64,000 bases of DNA. Origin: Lichenibacterium dinghuense (GTDB lineage Bacteria; Pseudomonadota; Alphaproteobacteria; Rhizobiales; Beijerinckiaceae). The first letter of the stretch is position 1. The number at the start of each line of letters is the position of its first letter. Below are positions 53,226 to 62,410 of the stretch, one piece after another. The stretch lies in NCBI RefSeq assembly GCF_021730615.1, contig NZ_JAJLMN010000001.1, positions 4,785,501 through 4,849,500 of the forward strand, read 5' to 3'. Both the position numbers and the translations under genes were made by a program. The notes below the pieces were generated by a model. It was not told the DNA's origin. It ran no database searches and saw only the letters and a list, made by a program, of their open reading frames with translations.

Positions 53226-54962
53226 ATGCTCGACGGGTCATGGCTGTTGGCGGGCGGATCGCTCGCGCTGGCGAGCCTCGCCGTCGCGGACCGCCTGCGC
53301 CTCGGCCGCCGGCTGAACGGGGCGCCCGCGGGCCGAGCCGCTGCGGCCGCCGCCGGACCCGCGGCGAGGGCAAGCATGGAGGAGGCGCTGGAGGCCCGCC
53401 GCCGCGCCGAGGCGGCCAGCGAGGCCAAGTCGCGCTTCCTCGCCACCGTCAGCCACGAGGTGAGGACGCCGCTGAACGGCATCCTCGGCATCGCCGACCT
53501 CCTCGCCGACACGCCGCTCACCCGCGAACAGCTCGCCTACGTGGAGGCGGTGCGGACGTCGGGCTCGGCCCTCGCGACCCTGATCGACGAGATCCTCGAC
53601 TTCTCCCGCATTGAGGCGGGCAAGCTGGAGATCGCCGCCGAGCCCTTCGATCTCGCCACCCTGGTCGAGGGCGTCGTCGAGCTCCTGGCGCCCCGCGCGC
53701 AGGACAGGGGCCTGGAGATCGCGGCCTTCGTGTCGGCGGACCTGCCGCGGGTCGCGGTGGGCGATCCCGTCCGGCTGCGTCAGGTGCTCACCAACCTCGC
53801 CGGCAATGCGGTGAAGTTCACCGCCAAGGGCGGCGTCGGGCTCACGGTGGAGCCCGCGGGCGAGGGCCGCGTGCGCTTCGCCGTGTCGGACACCGGGCCC
53901 GGCGTGCCGGCCGACCGGCGCGAGGCCATCTTCCACGAGTTCGAGCAGGCCGACGGCACCACCACGCGCCGTCACGGCGGCACGGGGCTCGGCCTCGCCA
54001 TCTCGCGGCGCATCGTGGCGCTGATGGGGGGGCACCTCGCGCTCGAGGACCGCAGCGGCGGCGGCTCGGTGTTCGCCTTCGCCGTGGGCCTCGACACCCG
54101 CCCCGCAGTGGGCTCGTCGCCCGCGCCGGACATGCGCGGCCAGACGGTGCTGATCGCCGCCGCGTCGCCGTTCCAGGCGCCCTACCTCGCCGACACGCTC
54201 GACCGCTACGGCGCCAACGTGGCCCTGGCCGACCGCGTCGAGCGCGCCCTCGCCTGGCTGTCCGGCGGCAATGTCCCGGACGTGCTGGTCGTCGACTGCG
54301 GCCTCGGCGAAGCGGCCGCGGAGCGCCTCGCCGAGGCGGCGCGGTCCGCCGGCGTGAAGCGGTCCTTCCTCCTGTTCTCGCCCTACGAGCGGCGCGCCTT
54401 CGGGCAGAAGCTCGTCGCCGGCTACGAGGGGTGGCTCGTCAAGCCCGTTCGCGCCGCCTCGCTGGCGTCCCGCCTCGCCGGCGCTGCCCCGGCCGAGGCG
54501 CGGCGCCCGGCCCGCCCGGCGCCGTCCCCGCGCCCGGGCCGGCGCGGCCTGCGCGTGCTGCTGGCGGAGGACAACGAGATCAACACGCTGGTGGCGATGA
54601 ACTTCCTCGGCCGGCTCGGCGCCCAGGTGGTCCACGCGTCCGACGGCGGCTCGGCCCTGGCGCTCGCCACCGCGGCCATGCGGGACGAGATCCCGTCCTT
54701 CGACGCCATCGTGATGGACGTGTCGATGCCCGTGCTCGACGGGCTGGAGGTGACGCGGCGCATCCGGCAGGCCGAGGCGGCCGAGGACCGCCCGGCCGTC
54801 CGCATCGTGGCGCTCACGGCCCACGCGTTCCGCGAGGACCACGACCGCTGCCTCGCCGCCGGCATGGACGCTGTGACGACGAAGCCGCTCGAACTCGCCC
54901 GGCTCGACGCGGCGCTCCGCCCCGCGGGCGCCGCGCGTCCGGGGCTGCAGGCGGCCGGCTGA
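53226..54962 (+). CDS. Hybrid sensor histidine kinase/response regulator
   Basis: A 578-residue signalling protein. One hydrophobic N-terminal segment (about residues 4-22) may anchor it. The HisKA domain has the phosphorylated His77 in TVSHEVRTPLNGIL. The ATPase has the N box (TNLAGNAVKFTAKG), G1 (VSDTGPGVPADRREAIFHEF) and G2 (RRHGGTGLGLAI). A degenerate receiver follows at about 300-420, then a complete receiver at about 440-560 with the acceptor Asp near 498 in VMDVSMPVLDG and Lys in VTTKPLE. No PAS or other sensor domain is present, so the input is unclear. The ATG has GGAGAGGACG upstream. First chromosomal gene right of the island. Confidence 0.92.
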   Translation: MLDGSWLLAGGSLALASLAVADRLRLGRRLNGAPAGRAAAAAAGPAARASMEEALEARRRAEAASEAKSRFLATVSHEVRTPLNGILGIADLLADTPLTREQLAYVEAVRTSGSALATLIDEILDFSRIEAGKLEIAAEPFDLATLVEGVVELLAPRAQDRGLEIAAFVSADLPRVAVGDPVRLRQVLTNLAGNAVKFTAKGGVGLTVEPAGEGRVRFAVSDTGPGVPADRREAIFHEFEQADGTTTRRHGGTGLGLAISRRIVALMGGHLALEDRSGGGSVFAFAVGLDTRPAVGSSPAPDMRGQTVLIAAASPFQAPYLADTLDRYGANVALADRVERALAWLSGGNVPDVLVVDCGLGEAAAERLAEAARSAGVKRSFLLFSPYERRAFGQKLVAGYEGWLVKPVRAASLASRLAGAAPAEARRPARPAPSPRPGRRGLRVLLAEDNEINTLVAMNFLGRLGAQVVHASDGGSALALATAAMRDEIPSFDAIVMDVSMPVLDGLEVTRRIRQAEAAEDRPAVRIVALTAHAFREDHDRCLAAGMDAVTTKPLELARLDAALRPAGAARPGLQAAG

Positions 54963-55029
54963 AGCGGTCGCGTCCGGCCGCGATTTTGTGCATGGTCGCC
55001 CGCACCCGGCCCGCCCTCACGATGGACGC

Positions 55030-56793
55030 ATGAACGCCCCGACGGCCCTCCACCGCCTGTTCTGGGGCGCGCTGACCGTGGCGGCGCTCGCCTTCGCGGG
55101 ATCCATCGTGGCGGACACGCTGCGCGCGATCGTGCCGCTCTGGTCGCCGCTGCCCTGGTTCGACGAATGGGCCACGGTGGAACTGCTCCGCGCCTGGCAC
55201 GAGGGCGAGATGAGCGCCGCCGAGGTGCTCTTCGCGCAGCACAACGAGCACCGGATCCTGCTGCCGCGCCTCGTCTTCTTCGCCGACGACCTGCTGTTCC
55301 GCGGCGGCGGATACCTCAGCCTCGCGGCCATCTTCGCGGTCCAGCTGCTCCACGCCGGCCTGTTCGCCGCCGTGCTGGGCCGCGCCCGGCGCTCGCCCGC
55401 CACGCCGATGCGCGCCGGCCGCTGGGCCGTGGCGGCCGCCGTCCTGGCGCTGATGTTCAGCCTGCGGCAGGCCGAGAACTTCTCGTCGGGCTTCCAGCTC
55501 CAGTTCGTCGCCGTCTTCGCCGGGGCGACGCTGAGCTTCGTGCTGTTCGCCGCGGCGGTGCGGCGCGAGCGGATGAGCGGGGCCGCCGGGGCCGCGCTGC
55601 CGGCCAGCCTCGCCGCCGTGCTGGCGACGAGCTTCACCATGGCGAACGGGCTCCTGGCCGGCTACGTCGTCGTGGTGCTGGCGCTGGCGGCGCGGATGCG
55701 GCCGCGGGTCGTCCTCGCCTGCGCGGGCTGGGCCCTGCTCGTCACGGCCGTCTACCTCCGCGGCTACGAGCCCGTGGCGCACCACGGCAAGCTGGCAGAC
55801 GGCCTGCGCCAGCCGCTCGAGTTCCTCGCCTACATCGCGACCTACCTCGGCAGCGTCGTCGCCTCGAACATGCAGGGCGGGGCGGGGCCGCTGGGCCTGC
55901 TCGGCCTCGCCGCGACCGGCTTCGCCGCGCTGCGCGTCCTGCGCCAGGGCCGCGCGGCCCACCCCGTATCCTTGGCGATGGTCGGTGTCATGCTGTTCGT
56001 CTGCGCCACGGCGGCCGTCACGGCCTCGGGGCGGCTCATGTTCGGCGTCAGCCAGGCGCTGTCGAGCCGCTACGTCACGGGCAGCGTCGCGTTCTGGGCC
56101 GCCCAGCTCACCTATTGGTGGATTGACCCGCCGGCCTGGCGCCTCCGCCTCGGGCGCGCCGCGGTGCCGGCCGGCCTCGCCGCCCAGGCCGCGGCCGCGC
56201 TCGTCGCCGTCGCGCTCTGCTCCGCCGTGGCGGAGCAGCAGAACCCCGCCAAGGCCCAGCTCGCCGTGCAGAGCTTCAGCCAGAACGAGAGCGCCGACGC
56301 CCTCCTGCTCGGGCTCGACGACCACGACGCGACCTCGCGGGCCGCGTGGTCCGACGAGGACGTGCAGCGCCTGCTGCCGACCCTGAAGGCGGACGGGCTG
56401 TCGATCTACGGCACCGCCGACGCGGCCGGGGTCGGGCGGCCGGTGGCGGAGCGAGGGCGCCCGGGCGAGGCCTGCGCCGGGGCGGTTCTGTCGGCCGTCG
56501 CCGATCCGAGGCTCGGCATCGAGGGTGTGCGGGTGTCCGGGTCGGCGTCGGAGGGCCCGCGGCGGCGGATCGTGCGCCGCGTGCTGCTGGCCGACGCCGC
56601 GGGCCGGCTGGAGGGTCTCGCCTCGGGCGCGGTGCCGGGCGCGGCGCGCGGCGCCTGGCGGGGCTACGCGGTCGCGCCCGTCGGCGCCCGCCTCACCGCA
56701 TACGGGCTCGTCGACGGCGGGCGCCTGTGCCTCATCGGCTCGGCGACCGTCTCGCCTTCCGTTCAGGCCAGCCAGCCCGAGGAGGCGCCGTAG
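55030..56793 (+). CDS. Polytopic membrane protein (587 aa)
   Basis: Unrecognised. About ten hydrophobic segments occupy residues 8-430, with a soluble C-terminal region of ~150 residues. An early loop, PLPWFDEWATVELLRAWHEG and QHNEHRILLPRLVFFADD, is rich in Asp, Glu and His, as in GT-C-fold glycosyltransferases and related membrane proteins; that relation is only suggested by the layout. Its 3' end overlaps the convergent uppP gene by 31 bases. ATG at 55030 chosen; an upstream in-frame ATG at 54988 lies in Arg/Pro-rich text. Confidence 0.7.
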   Translation: MNAPTALHRLFWGALTVAALAFAGSIVADTLRAIVPLWSPLPWFDEWATVELLRAWHEGEMSAAEVLFAQHNEHRILLPRLVFFADDLLFRGGGYLSLAAIFAVQLLHAGLFAAVLGRARRSPATPMRAGRWAVAAAVLALMFSLRQAENFSSGFQLQFVAVFAGATLSFVLFAAAVRRERMSGAAGAALPASLAAVLATSFTMANGLLAGYVVVVLALAARMRPRVVLACAGWALLVTAVYLRGYEPVAHHGKLADGLRQPLEFLAYIATYLGSVVASNMQGGAGPLGLLGLAATGFAALRVLRQGRAAHPVSLAMVGVMLFVCATAAVTASGRLMFGVSQALSSRYVTGSVAFWAAQLTYWWIDPPAWRLRLGRAAVPAGLAAQAAAALVAVALCSAVAEQQNPAKAQLAVQSFSQNESADALLLGLDDHDATSRAAWSDEDVQRLLPTLKADGLSIYGTADAAGVGRPVAERGRPGEACAGAVLSAVADPRLGIEGVRVSGSASEGPRRRIVRRVLLADAAGRLEGLASGAVPGAARGAWRGYAVAPVGARLTAYGLVDGGRLCLIGSATVSPSVQASQPEEAP

Positions 56794-57635
56794 ATGATGA
56801 TGGTGCCGATGGCGGCGCGGTAGACCACGAAGGGCCAGGTCGAGAAGCGCTCCAGGATCTTCAGCAGCAGCGCGATGGCGACGAAGGCCGACACCGAGCC
56901 GACCAGGAGGCCCACGGCCAGCACCGACCAGCCCTGCGCGTCGAGGTGGGCCTTGTGGAGCTCGTAGAGTTCCTTCAGGCCCGCGAGCGCGATGGCGGGG
57001 ATGCCGAGCAGGAAGGAGAAGCGCGCCGCCTCCTCGCGCTTGAGGTCGAGGAACAGCGCGCCCGTCAGCGTCGAGCCCGAGCGCGACACGCCGGGGATCA
57101 GGGCGCCGACCTGCGCGATGCCGACCACCATGGCGTCGAGCAGCGTCATCTCGCCGAGCGCCCGGCGGTGGCGGCAGTAGAGCTCTGCTATGGCGAGCAG
57201 CACCGCCATGACGATGCAGGACACGCCCACGACCTGCAGCCCGCGCAGCGCCGAGCCGCAGGCGTTGAGCCGCGACGACAGGAGCAGGCCGGCGATCGCG
57301 ATCGGCACCGTGGCGAGCGCGACCCAGATCACGAAGCGCACGTCCCAGGCGCCGAAGCGGCCGGACAGGACGGCCCGCACCGCGCCACCGCCGATGCCCG
57401 ACACGTCGCGCCAGAAGTATGAGATCACGGCCGCCAGCGCGGCGAGCTGCATGGCGGCCGAGAAGGCCGAGCCGGGGTCCTGCCAGCCCAGCAGCGCCGG
57501 GACGATCCGCATATGCGCCGTGGACGAGATCGGCATCAGCTCGGTGAGGCCCTGGACCACCCCGAGGAACGCGACCTTGGCGTAGCCCAGCGACACGAAC
57601 CCCGTGTCGATCCCTTCAGTGCAGCCGCCCGCCAT
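56763..57635 (-). CDS. uppP: Undecaprenyl-diphosphatase (UppP/BacA family)
   Basis: A 290-residue integral membrane phosphatase that recycles undecaprenyl diphosphate for cell-wall synthesis. The two family motifs are visible: VVQGLTELMPISSTAHMRI (Glu-rich motif, usually G-x-TE-x-LP-x-SSTGH) and ALIPGVSRSGSTLTGALFL (with the catalytic Arg and Ser). Eight or so membrane helices are predicted. The first residues (MAGGCTEGIDTGF) are unusual; a GTG at 57599 beginning VSLGYAKVAFLG may be the true start. Confidence 0.9.
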   Translation of the reverse strand: MAGGCTEGIDTGFVSLGYAKVAFLGVVQGLTELMPISSTAHMRIVPALLGWQDPGSAFSAAMQLAALAAVISYFWRDVSGIGGGAVRAVLSGRFGAWDVRFVIWVALATVPIAIAGLLLSSRLNACGSALRGLQVVGVSCIVMAVLLAIAELYCRHRRALGEMTLLDAMVVGIAQVGALIPGVSRSGSTLTGALFLDLKREEAARFSFLLGIPAIALAGLKELYELHKAHLDAQGWSVLAVGLLVGSVSAFVAIALLLKILERFSTWPFVVYRAAIGTIIIYGASSGWLA

Positions 57636-57741
57636 GTCCGCCCTCGACGCTTCACGCTCGCGCCGGGCGCGAGCCCGACGATTCGCAGAAGATCATGACA
57701 ATGCTGAGGATGGCTTTAACGGTTCGGAGATCCCGGTGCCG

Positions 57742-58218
57742 TCAGCGGCGCAGCGTGCCGTTGCGGCGCAGGTCCTCGCGCAGCTTCTCGAGCGGCGGCG
57801 CGTAGAGGAAGCCGAACGACACCGTGCCGTCGCGGCCCTCGACGGCGTGGTGCATCTTGTGGGCCTGGTAGAGGCGCTTGAGGTAGCCGCGGCGCGGCAC
57901 GTGGCGGAACGGCCAACGCTGGTGCACCAGCCCGTCGTGCACCATGAAATACAGCACGCCGTAGACGACGAGGCCGATCGAGATCCAGAACAGCGGCGCC
58001 ACCCAGTGGCCGGCGACCATCAGCGCGACCGCGAAGCCGGCGAAGAAGACGGCGTAAAGGTCGTTCTCCTCCAGGAGGTCGTCGTGCGCCTCGTGGTGCG
58101 ACCGGTGCCAGCCCCAGCCGAAGCCGTGCATGACGTAGCGGTGGATCACCACGGCGGCGAACTCGGTGCCCGCCACGGTGGCGAGAACGATGAGCAGCGG
58201 GACGGCGGCGTCGGACAC
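57742..58218 (-). CDS. crtZ: Beta-carotene hydroxylase
   Basis: A 158-residue membrane di-iron hydroxylase of the fatty-acid hydroxylase superfamily, adding 3-hydroxyl groups to beta-ionone rings. His motifs are HRYVMHGFGWGWHRSHHEAH, HDGLVHQRWPFRH and HKMHHAVEGRDG, in the CrtZ spacing. Three to four membrane segments. The start is taken as GTG at 58218, two bases after the crtW stop; the much longer open frame upstream is the shadow of crtW. Last gene of the crtE-crtW-crtZ operon. Confidence 0.9.
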   Translation of the reverse strand: MSDAAVPLLIVLATVAGTEFAAVVIHRYVMHGFGWGWHRSHHEAHDDLLEENDLYAVFFAGFAVALMVAGHWVAPLFWISIGLVVYGVLYFMVHDGLVHQRWPFRHVPRRGYLKRLYQAHKMHHAVEGRDGTVSFGFLYAPPLEKLREDLRRNGTLRR

Positions 58219-58220
58219 GG

Positions 58221-58973
58221 TCAACGCGCGGCTCCGCGCATGGCCGGAAGCCGCCACCACGGGACGGACGGGTTGTCGTGGTGCTCGTGGTGGTAGCCGA
58301 AGTGAAAGCAGGTCAGCAGCGACATGGTCCAGGAGAAGTCGTTCGAGCGGGCGCGGTGCTCGTCGCCGAACTCCTCCGCCTCCTCGGCCCGGTGGGGCAG
58401 GTAGGTTCCGAAGTAGAAGAGCTGGAACGCCGACAGGATCGCGGGCAGGGCCCAGAACAGCAGCAGCCGCTCCATGGGGACCCCGAGCAGGAAGGTGTAG
58501 ACCGCCGAGCCGGCCACGAGCCGCGCCACCTGCCCGACCGACAGGTATTCGGCGAAGAACCGCCCGAACCAGCGCAGGAAGGGCACGTGGCCGTCGCCGG
58601 CGAAGTCCGGGTCCTCGTCGGTGCCCGGCGCGCGGTGGTGGGCGAAATGGCGCGCCACGAGGGCGTCGTACCAGATGCCGGCGTAGAGCATCAGCACGGT
58701 GCGGCCGACGGCGCGGTTCACCTTGGGGCGGAACGGCGCCAGCGAGCCGTGCATGGCGTCGTGGGCGATGATGAACAGCCCCACCGACAGCCAGCATTGC
58801 AGCGCCACCAGCAGGGGCGCGAGCGCGAGCGCGATGTGCCAGGGCAGCACGAAGACGTCGAGCACGTGCAGGGCGAGCCAGCCGCCGGTGACGGCCGCGG
58901 CGAGCGAGAGCCCGACGGCGGCCTGACGGGAAAAGCGGTCCGCGGCGCGGACCGGTGCGGCAGTGGCGGACAT
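58221..58973 (-). CDS. crtW: Beta-carotene ketolase
   Basis: A 250-residue membrane di-iron ketolase that introduces 4-keto groups in beta-carotene or zeaxanthin. The His boxes IIAHDAMHGSL, ARHFAHHRAPGTDEDPDF and FHFGYHHEHHDNP agree with CrtW. With CrtZ it would give canthaxanthin- or astaxanthin-like pigments if a beta-carotene supply exists elsewhere. Fourteen bases separate it from the crtE stop, so transcription from one promoter before crtE is likely. Confidence 0.92.
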   Translation of the reverse strand: MSATAAPVRAADRFSRQAAVGLSLAAAVTGGWLALHVLDVFVLPWHIALALAPLLVALQCWLSVGLFIIAHDAMHGSLAPFRPKVNRAVGRTVLMLYAGIWYDALVARHFAHHRAPGTDEDPDFAGDGHVPFLRWFGRFFAEYLSVGQVARLVAGSAVYTFLLGVPMERLLLFWALPAILSAFQLFYFGTYLPHRAEEAEEFGDEHRARSNDFSWTMSLLTCFHFGYHHEHHDNPSVPWWRLPAMRGAAR

Positions 58974-58987
58974 GGTGGAGATCCTGC

Positions 58988-59881
58988 TCAGCAGAGGCGC
59001 GTCTGGGCGAAGGTGACCACGATGTAGTCCCTCAACGGCGTGCCGCCAGCCCCGCGGGCCGGCAGCAGCTTCAGCGCCTCGGCGAGGTGGTGGCCGAAGC
59101 GCTCGCGCGCGCGCTCGGCGCCCAGCAGCGACACCACCGTGGGCTTGCCGGCGTCCTTGAGCAGGTCCTTCGACTGCGGGCCCGCCGCGACCGACACGTC
59201 GAACAGGTCGTCGGCGATCTGGTAGGCGAGGCCGAGGTGGGCCGCGACCTGCCGCAGCTCGTCGATGGACCGGTCGGCGGCGCCGGCCACGCGGGCGCCG
59301 ATCTCCAGCGCGGCCTCGAACAGCACGCTGGTCTTCTGGTGGTTCAGCGATTCGAGCCGCGCCACGGTGGCGGTGGAGCCCCGGTCCTGCAGGTCGTTCT
59401 CCTGGCCGGTGACGAGGCCGTCGAAGCCGATGGCGGCGGACAGGCGCTCGACCAGCGCCAGACGCGTCTCGCAGGGCAGGCGCCCGGCGCGCGTCACCGT
59501 GGCGAAGGCCTGGTTCAGCAGCGCCACGGCGGCCAGGATCGCGGTGCTCTCGCCGTAGCGCACGTGCACGGTGGGCTGGCCGCGGCGCAGACGGGCATCG
59601 TCCATCGAGGGCAGGTCGTCGAGCACCAGCGAGGCCGTGTGCACCATCTCGGTCGCGCAGGCGACGTCGAGCGCGTCCGCCACGGCGGCGCCGAAGTCGA
59701 CCGCCGCCAGCAGCGTCAGCAGCGGGCGGATGCGCTTGCCGGGCGCCAGCAGCGCGTAGCGCACCGCCTCGTTGACCCGCTGCGGGCCGCGGTGCCCCAC
59801 CGGCACCAGGGCATCGAGCCGCGCGTTGACGGCGGAGCGGAGATCCTCGACCAGGGTCGGTTGTGCATAAAGGACTTGCAT
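58988..59881 (-). CDS. crtE: Geranylgeranyl diphosphate synthase (polyprenyl synthetase)
   Basis: A 297-residue all-helical prenyltransferase. The first Asp-rich motif DDLPSMDDARLRRG begins at residue 88 and the second, YQIADDLFDVS, near 220; GKRIRPLLTLLA and NHQKTSVLFEAALEIGARV are further markers. Ser/Met rather than two bulky residues before the first motif fits C20 product length, as does its place ahead of crtW and crtZ, though a C15 product for hopanoids is also possible. The start at 59881 begins MQVLYAQPTL. Confidence 0.88.
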   Translation of the reverse strand: MQVLYAQPTLVEDLRSAVNARLDALVPVGHRGPQRVNEAVRYALLAPGKRIRPLLTLLAAVDFGAAVADALDVACATEMVHTASLVLDDLPSMDDARLRRGQPTVHVRYGESTAILAAVALLNQAFATVTRAGRLPCETRLALVERLSAAIGFDGLVTGQENDLQDRGSTATVARLESLNHQKTSVLFEAALEIGARVAGAADRSIDELRQVAAHLGLAYQIADDLFDVSVAAGPQSKDLLKDAGKPTVVSLLGAERARERFGHHLAEALKLLPARGAGGTPLRDYIVVTFAQTRLC

Positions 59882-60094
59882 GCGCGGCGCCGAACCTGCC
59901 TTTCCGAGGGAAGACCCCGGGCCTGCGCCGGGCCCCGCCGCCGGAAGCGCTCCCCCTCCGCCCGCCTCGATGTGTCGCGACGCGCGGCCGGGTGAAGCGC
60001 TTTCTTCAGCACGGGCCCTGCAAGCCCAGCGCACCATATTCCGACGCCTCGGAGCGAAAAGATAGCACCGACAGTTCCTTCCCCGCCGCGCTCT

Positions 60095-61540
60095 TTGCGC
60101 GCGGCCGACGCCGCACCCCTGTCCTGGATCGGCGTGGCTCCCGGAGCCCCCTATTTCGTCGAGGAGGGCAGCGCCGACTGGCACCCGGTCGGCCAGAACG
60201 ACGCGATCAGCTGGGTCGAGCTCGACCCGCTGTTCCGCCGGCGCGACGTCGCGGCCGTCGACCGACACCTCGCCATGCTGAAGGCGCACGGCGTCACAGT
60301 GCTGCGGCTGATGATGGAATACGCCCAGGTGCGCCACCGCTACCTGGAGCGCCCGGCCGGCACCTTCGCGCCCAACATGGTGCAGATGTGGGACGACCTC
60401 TTCGCTCTCTGCGAGAACCACGGGCTGCGGATCCTGCTGACGCCCTACGACACGTTCTGGATGTGGCTGCACTTCCGCCACCATCCCTACGCCGGCGCGC
60501 GGGGCGGGCCGCTCCCGCACCCGTCGCAGGCGCTGACCGACCCCGCCATGCGGGCCGCCATCAAGGCGAGGCTGTCCTTCGCCACCGCGCGCTGGGGCGG
60601 CTCGGGCGCGCTCTTCGCCTGGGACGTCTGGAACGAGATCCACCCGGCGCAGGGCGGCGACTCGGCCGACGCCTTCGAGGAGTTCATCGGCGACGTCGGC
60701 GGCCACCTCCGCGCCGAGGAGATGCGGCTGCACGGCCGCGCTCATCCGCAGACGGTGTCGATCTTCGGCCCCGAGTTCGTGTGGCGTCCCCACCTCGCCA
60801 TGGAGGGCGCCATCTTCCGCCACCCTGCGCTCGATGCCGCGACGATCCACGTCTACGAGCAGGGCACGATCGACGATCCCCGCAACACGGTGGACGCCGC
60901 GGCCGGCATGGGCCGCATCGTGCGCGAGGCGACGCTGGAGGTCACGGACCGGCGGCCGTTCTTCGACAGCGAGCACGGCCCGATCCACGCCTTCAAGGAC
61001 AAGCACCGCAAGATCCCGGAGGACTTCGACGACGAGTATTTCCGCCACATGCAGTGGGCGCATCTGGCGGCGGGCGGCGCCGGCGGCGGCATGCGATGGC
61101 CGAACCGCAAGCCGCACGTGCTCACGCCCGGCATGCGGCGCGCGCAGGCCGGACTCTCGGCCTTCCTGCCCCTGATCGCGTGGTCGCGGTTCGACCGGCG
61201 CAGCGTCGGGCCGGAGATCGCCGTGACGCATGCGGATGGCCGCCCGGCCGCGGAGGACGCCGTGGCGCGCTTCGCCTGCGCCTCCGCCGACCAGGCCGTG
61301 GTCTACCTGCTGGCGCGCGACCGCCTCGACGCGCGCGGCATGGTGCGGCGCGACGGGCCGCCGCTCGACCTGTCCGTGTCGGTCCCGGATCTCGCGGCCG
61401 GACGCTATCGCGTGACCGCTTGGGACACGGCGTCCGGACGCGCGACCGGCGCGACGGAACAGCGGCACGACGAGGGCGCCTTCGCGCTTCCCCCCTTCGC
61501 GGCCGACATCGCCGTGGCGATCACGCGGTGCGGGGACTGA
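60095..61540 (+). CDS. Glycoside hydrolase 5-like protein
   Basis: A 481-residue TIM-barrel hydrolase. The acid/base Glu is in LFAWDVWNEIHPAQ and the nucleophile Glu in RPFFDSEHGPIH, the usual clan GH-A pair; WLHFRHHPYAGARGG and IFGPEFVWRPHLAMEG line the expected site. The C-terminal ~90 residues are a beta-sandwich (DQAVVYLLARDRLDARGM, YRVTAWDTASGR). No signal peptide is evident. The start is a TTG with no better codon nearby, so the N-terminus is uncertain. It diverges from crtE with a 213-base gap. Substrate unknown. Confidence 0.75.
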   Translation: MRAADAAPLSWIGVAPGAPYFVEEGSADWHPVGQNDAISWVELDPLFRRRDVAAVDRHLAMLKAHGVTVLRLMMEYAQVRHRYLERPAGTFAPNMVQMWDDLFALCENHGLRILLTPYDTFWMWLHFRHHPYAGARGGPLPHPSQALTDPAMRAAIKARLSFATARWGGSGALFAWDVWNEIHPAQGGDSADAFEEFIGDVGGHLRAEEMRLHGRAHPQTVSIFGPEFVWRPHLAMEGAIFRHPALDAATIHVYEQGTIDDPRNTVDAAAGMGRIVREATLEVTDRRPFFDSEHGPIHAFKDKHRKIPEDFDDEYFRHMQWAHLAAGGAGGGMRWPNRKPHVLTPGMRRAQAGLSAFLPLIAWSRFDRRSVGPEIAVTHADGRPAAEDAVARFACASADQAVVYLLARDRLDARGMVRRDGPPLDLSVSVPDLAAGRYRVTAWDTASGRATGATEQRHDEGAFALPPFAADIAVAITRCGD

Positions 61541-61579
61541 GGCCGGGCCGGAGGCGCGCCCCGCCTCCGGACGGGGGCG

Positions 61580-61756
61580 TCAGTTCGCGGCGTCCTTGCC
61601 GGGCGCGGGCCTTTGGGGCGAGCCGGCCCCGCCGTGCGACGAGCCGTGGGACTGCAGCTTCTCCAGGCGCTTGGCCTCCTGGACGGCTTCGCTGTGGATG
61701 TTGGGCGCGCGCCGAGTGATGTGCCTCGACGCCGTCGTGTCATGAACCTGCGCCAT
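61580..61756 (-). CDS. Small hypothetical protein (58 aa)
   Basis: A 58-residue polar protein starting MAQVHDTTASRHITRRAPNI with an amphipathic helix (HSEAVQEAKRLEKLQ) and a Gly/Ser/Pro tail. GGAGGTTCAC precedes the ATG, a good ribosome binding site. No family recognised. It stands between the GH5-like gene (convergent) and a small plus-strand gene. Confidence 0.55.
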   Translation of the reverse strand: MAQVHDTTASRHITRRAPNIHSEAVQEAKRLEKLQSHGSSHGGAGSPQRPAPGKDAAN

Positions 61757-61925
61757 GTGAACCTCCCGTCCCGCCGTCCTCTCCGGCGGCATACGGGGAG
61801 GCTCGGCCCGCTCCGTGGCGGATGTTGGGCAGCCGCGCTTCCGCGCCGTTCGATCCGCACCGTTGCTTCAGGGGCCGCACGCCTTATCTGCGCCTGCACG
61901 ATCCCGACCACCGCGAGGCTGTCCG

Positions 61926-62138
61926 ATGCTGCTGAAGTTCCAAACCCCGCATGCCACCGACGCCGCGACCTGGATCAACCCGGAGCAGGTCGCCGGCGTC
62001 CACACCCAGACGCCCGACGTGACGACGGTCTACCTCGTGGGCGGCTTCGAGCAGCGCGTCGCCGGCCGGTCCGAGGACGTGGCCCGCGCCATCGACGAGG
62101 CCCAGCGCTCCCTGCGGGCGCCGGCGGACCGGGGCTGA
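61926..62138 (+). CDS. Small hypothetical protein (70 aa)
   Basis: A 70-residue protein with a beta-rich start (MLLKFQTPHATDAATWINPE, then VAGVHTQTPDVTTVYLVGGF) and a closing helix (SEDVARAIDEAQRSL). Balanced composition and a clean ATG support it. It ends four bases before the stop of a convergent small membrane protein gene. Function unknown. Confidence 0.55.
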   Translation: MLLKFQTPHATDAATWINPEQVAGVHTQTPDVTTVYLVGGFEQRVAGRSEDVARAIDEAQRSLRAPADRG

Positions 62139-62142
62139 AGGA

Positions 62143-62310
62143 TCAGCGGCGCCGCGCCGCGATCCTGACGCCCCAGATCGCGGACACGAAGCATCCGACC
62201 GCGAGCGCCAGACCTCCGACCGCCACCTCGGTCCAACTGGTGAGCGGGCCGGTGCCGTAGAAGGTGAGCCAGAACCAGCCGAGCCCTATGAGGGCGGCCA
62301 AGTCTCTCAT
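62143..62310 (-). CDS. Small two-helix membrane protein (55 aa)
   Basis: Found by reading the minus strand: ATG at 62310 with GAGGA eight bases upstream and TGA at 62143-62145. The product has two hydrophobic helices, ALIGLGWFWLTFYGTG and VAVGGLALAVGCFVSAIWGV, and an Arg-rich end (RIAARRR). The positive tail suggests both ends are cytoplasmic. It lies 100 bases downstream of hpnG on the same strand. No family recognised. Confidence 0.6.
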   Translation of the reverse strand: MRDLAALIGLGWFWLTFYGTGPLTSWTEVAVGGLALAVGCFVSAIWGVRIAARRR

Positions 62311-62410
62311 CGACGCGTCCTCGCGATGCCGGGATCAGCCCCGGTCTCCGACAGTGCGGCCGGGGCGGCGCGGAGGCAAGGGGCGGCGGACAGCCGGGCT
62401 CGTCCGCTCT

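Noticed and set aside
53238-56325. Two long minus-strand frames opposite the histidine kinase and membrane protein
   Set aside because: Low-complexity Gly/Arg/His-rich shadows; the plus-strand genes have domains and ribosome binding sites.
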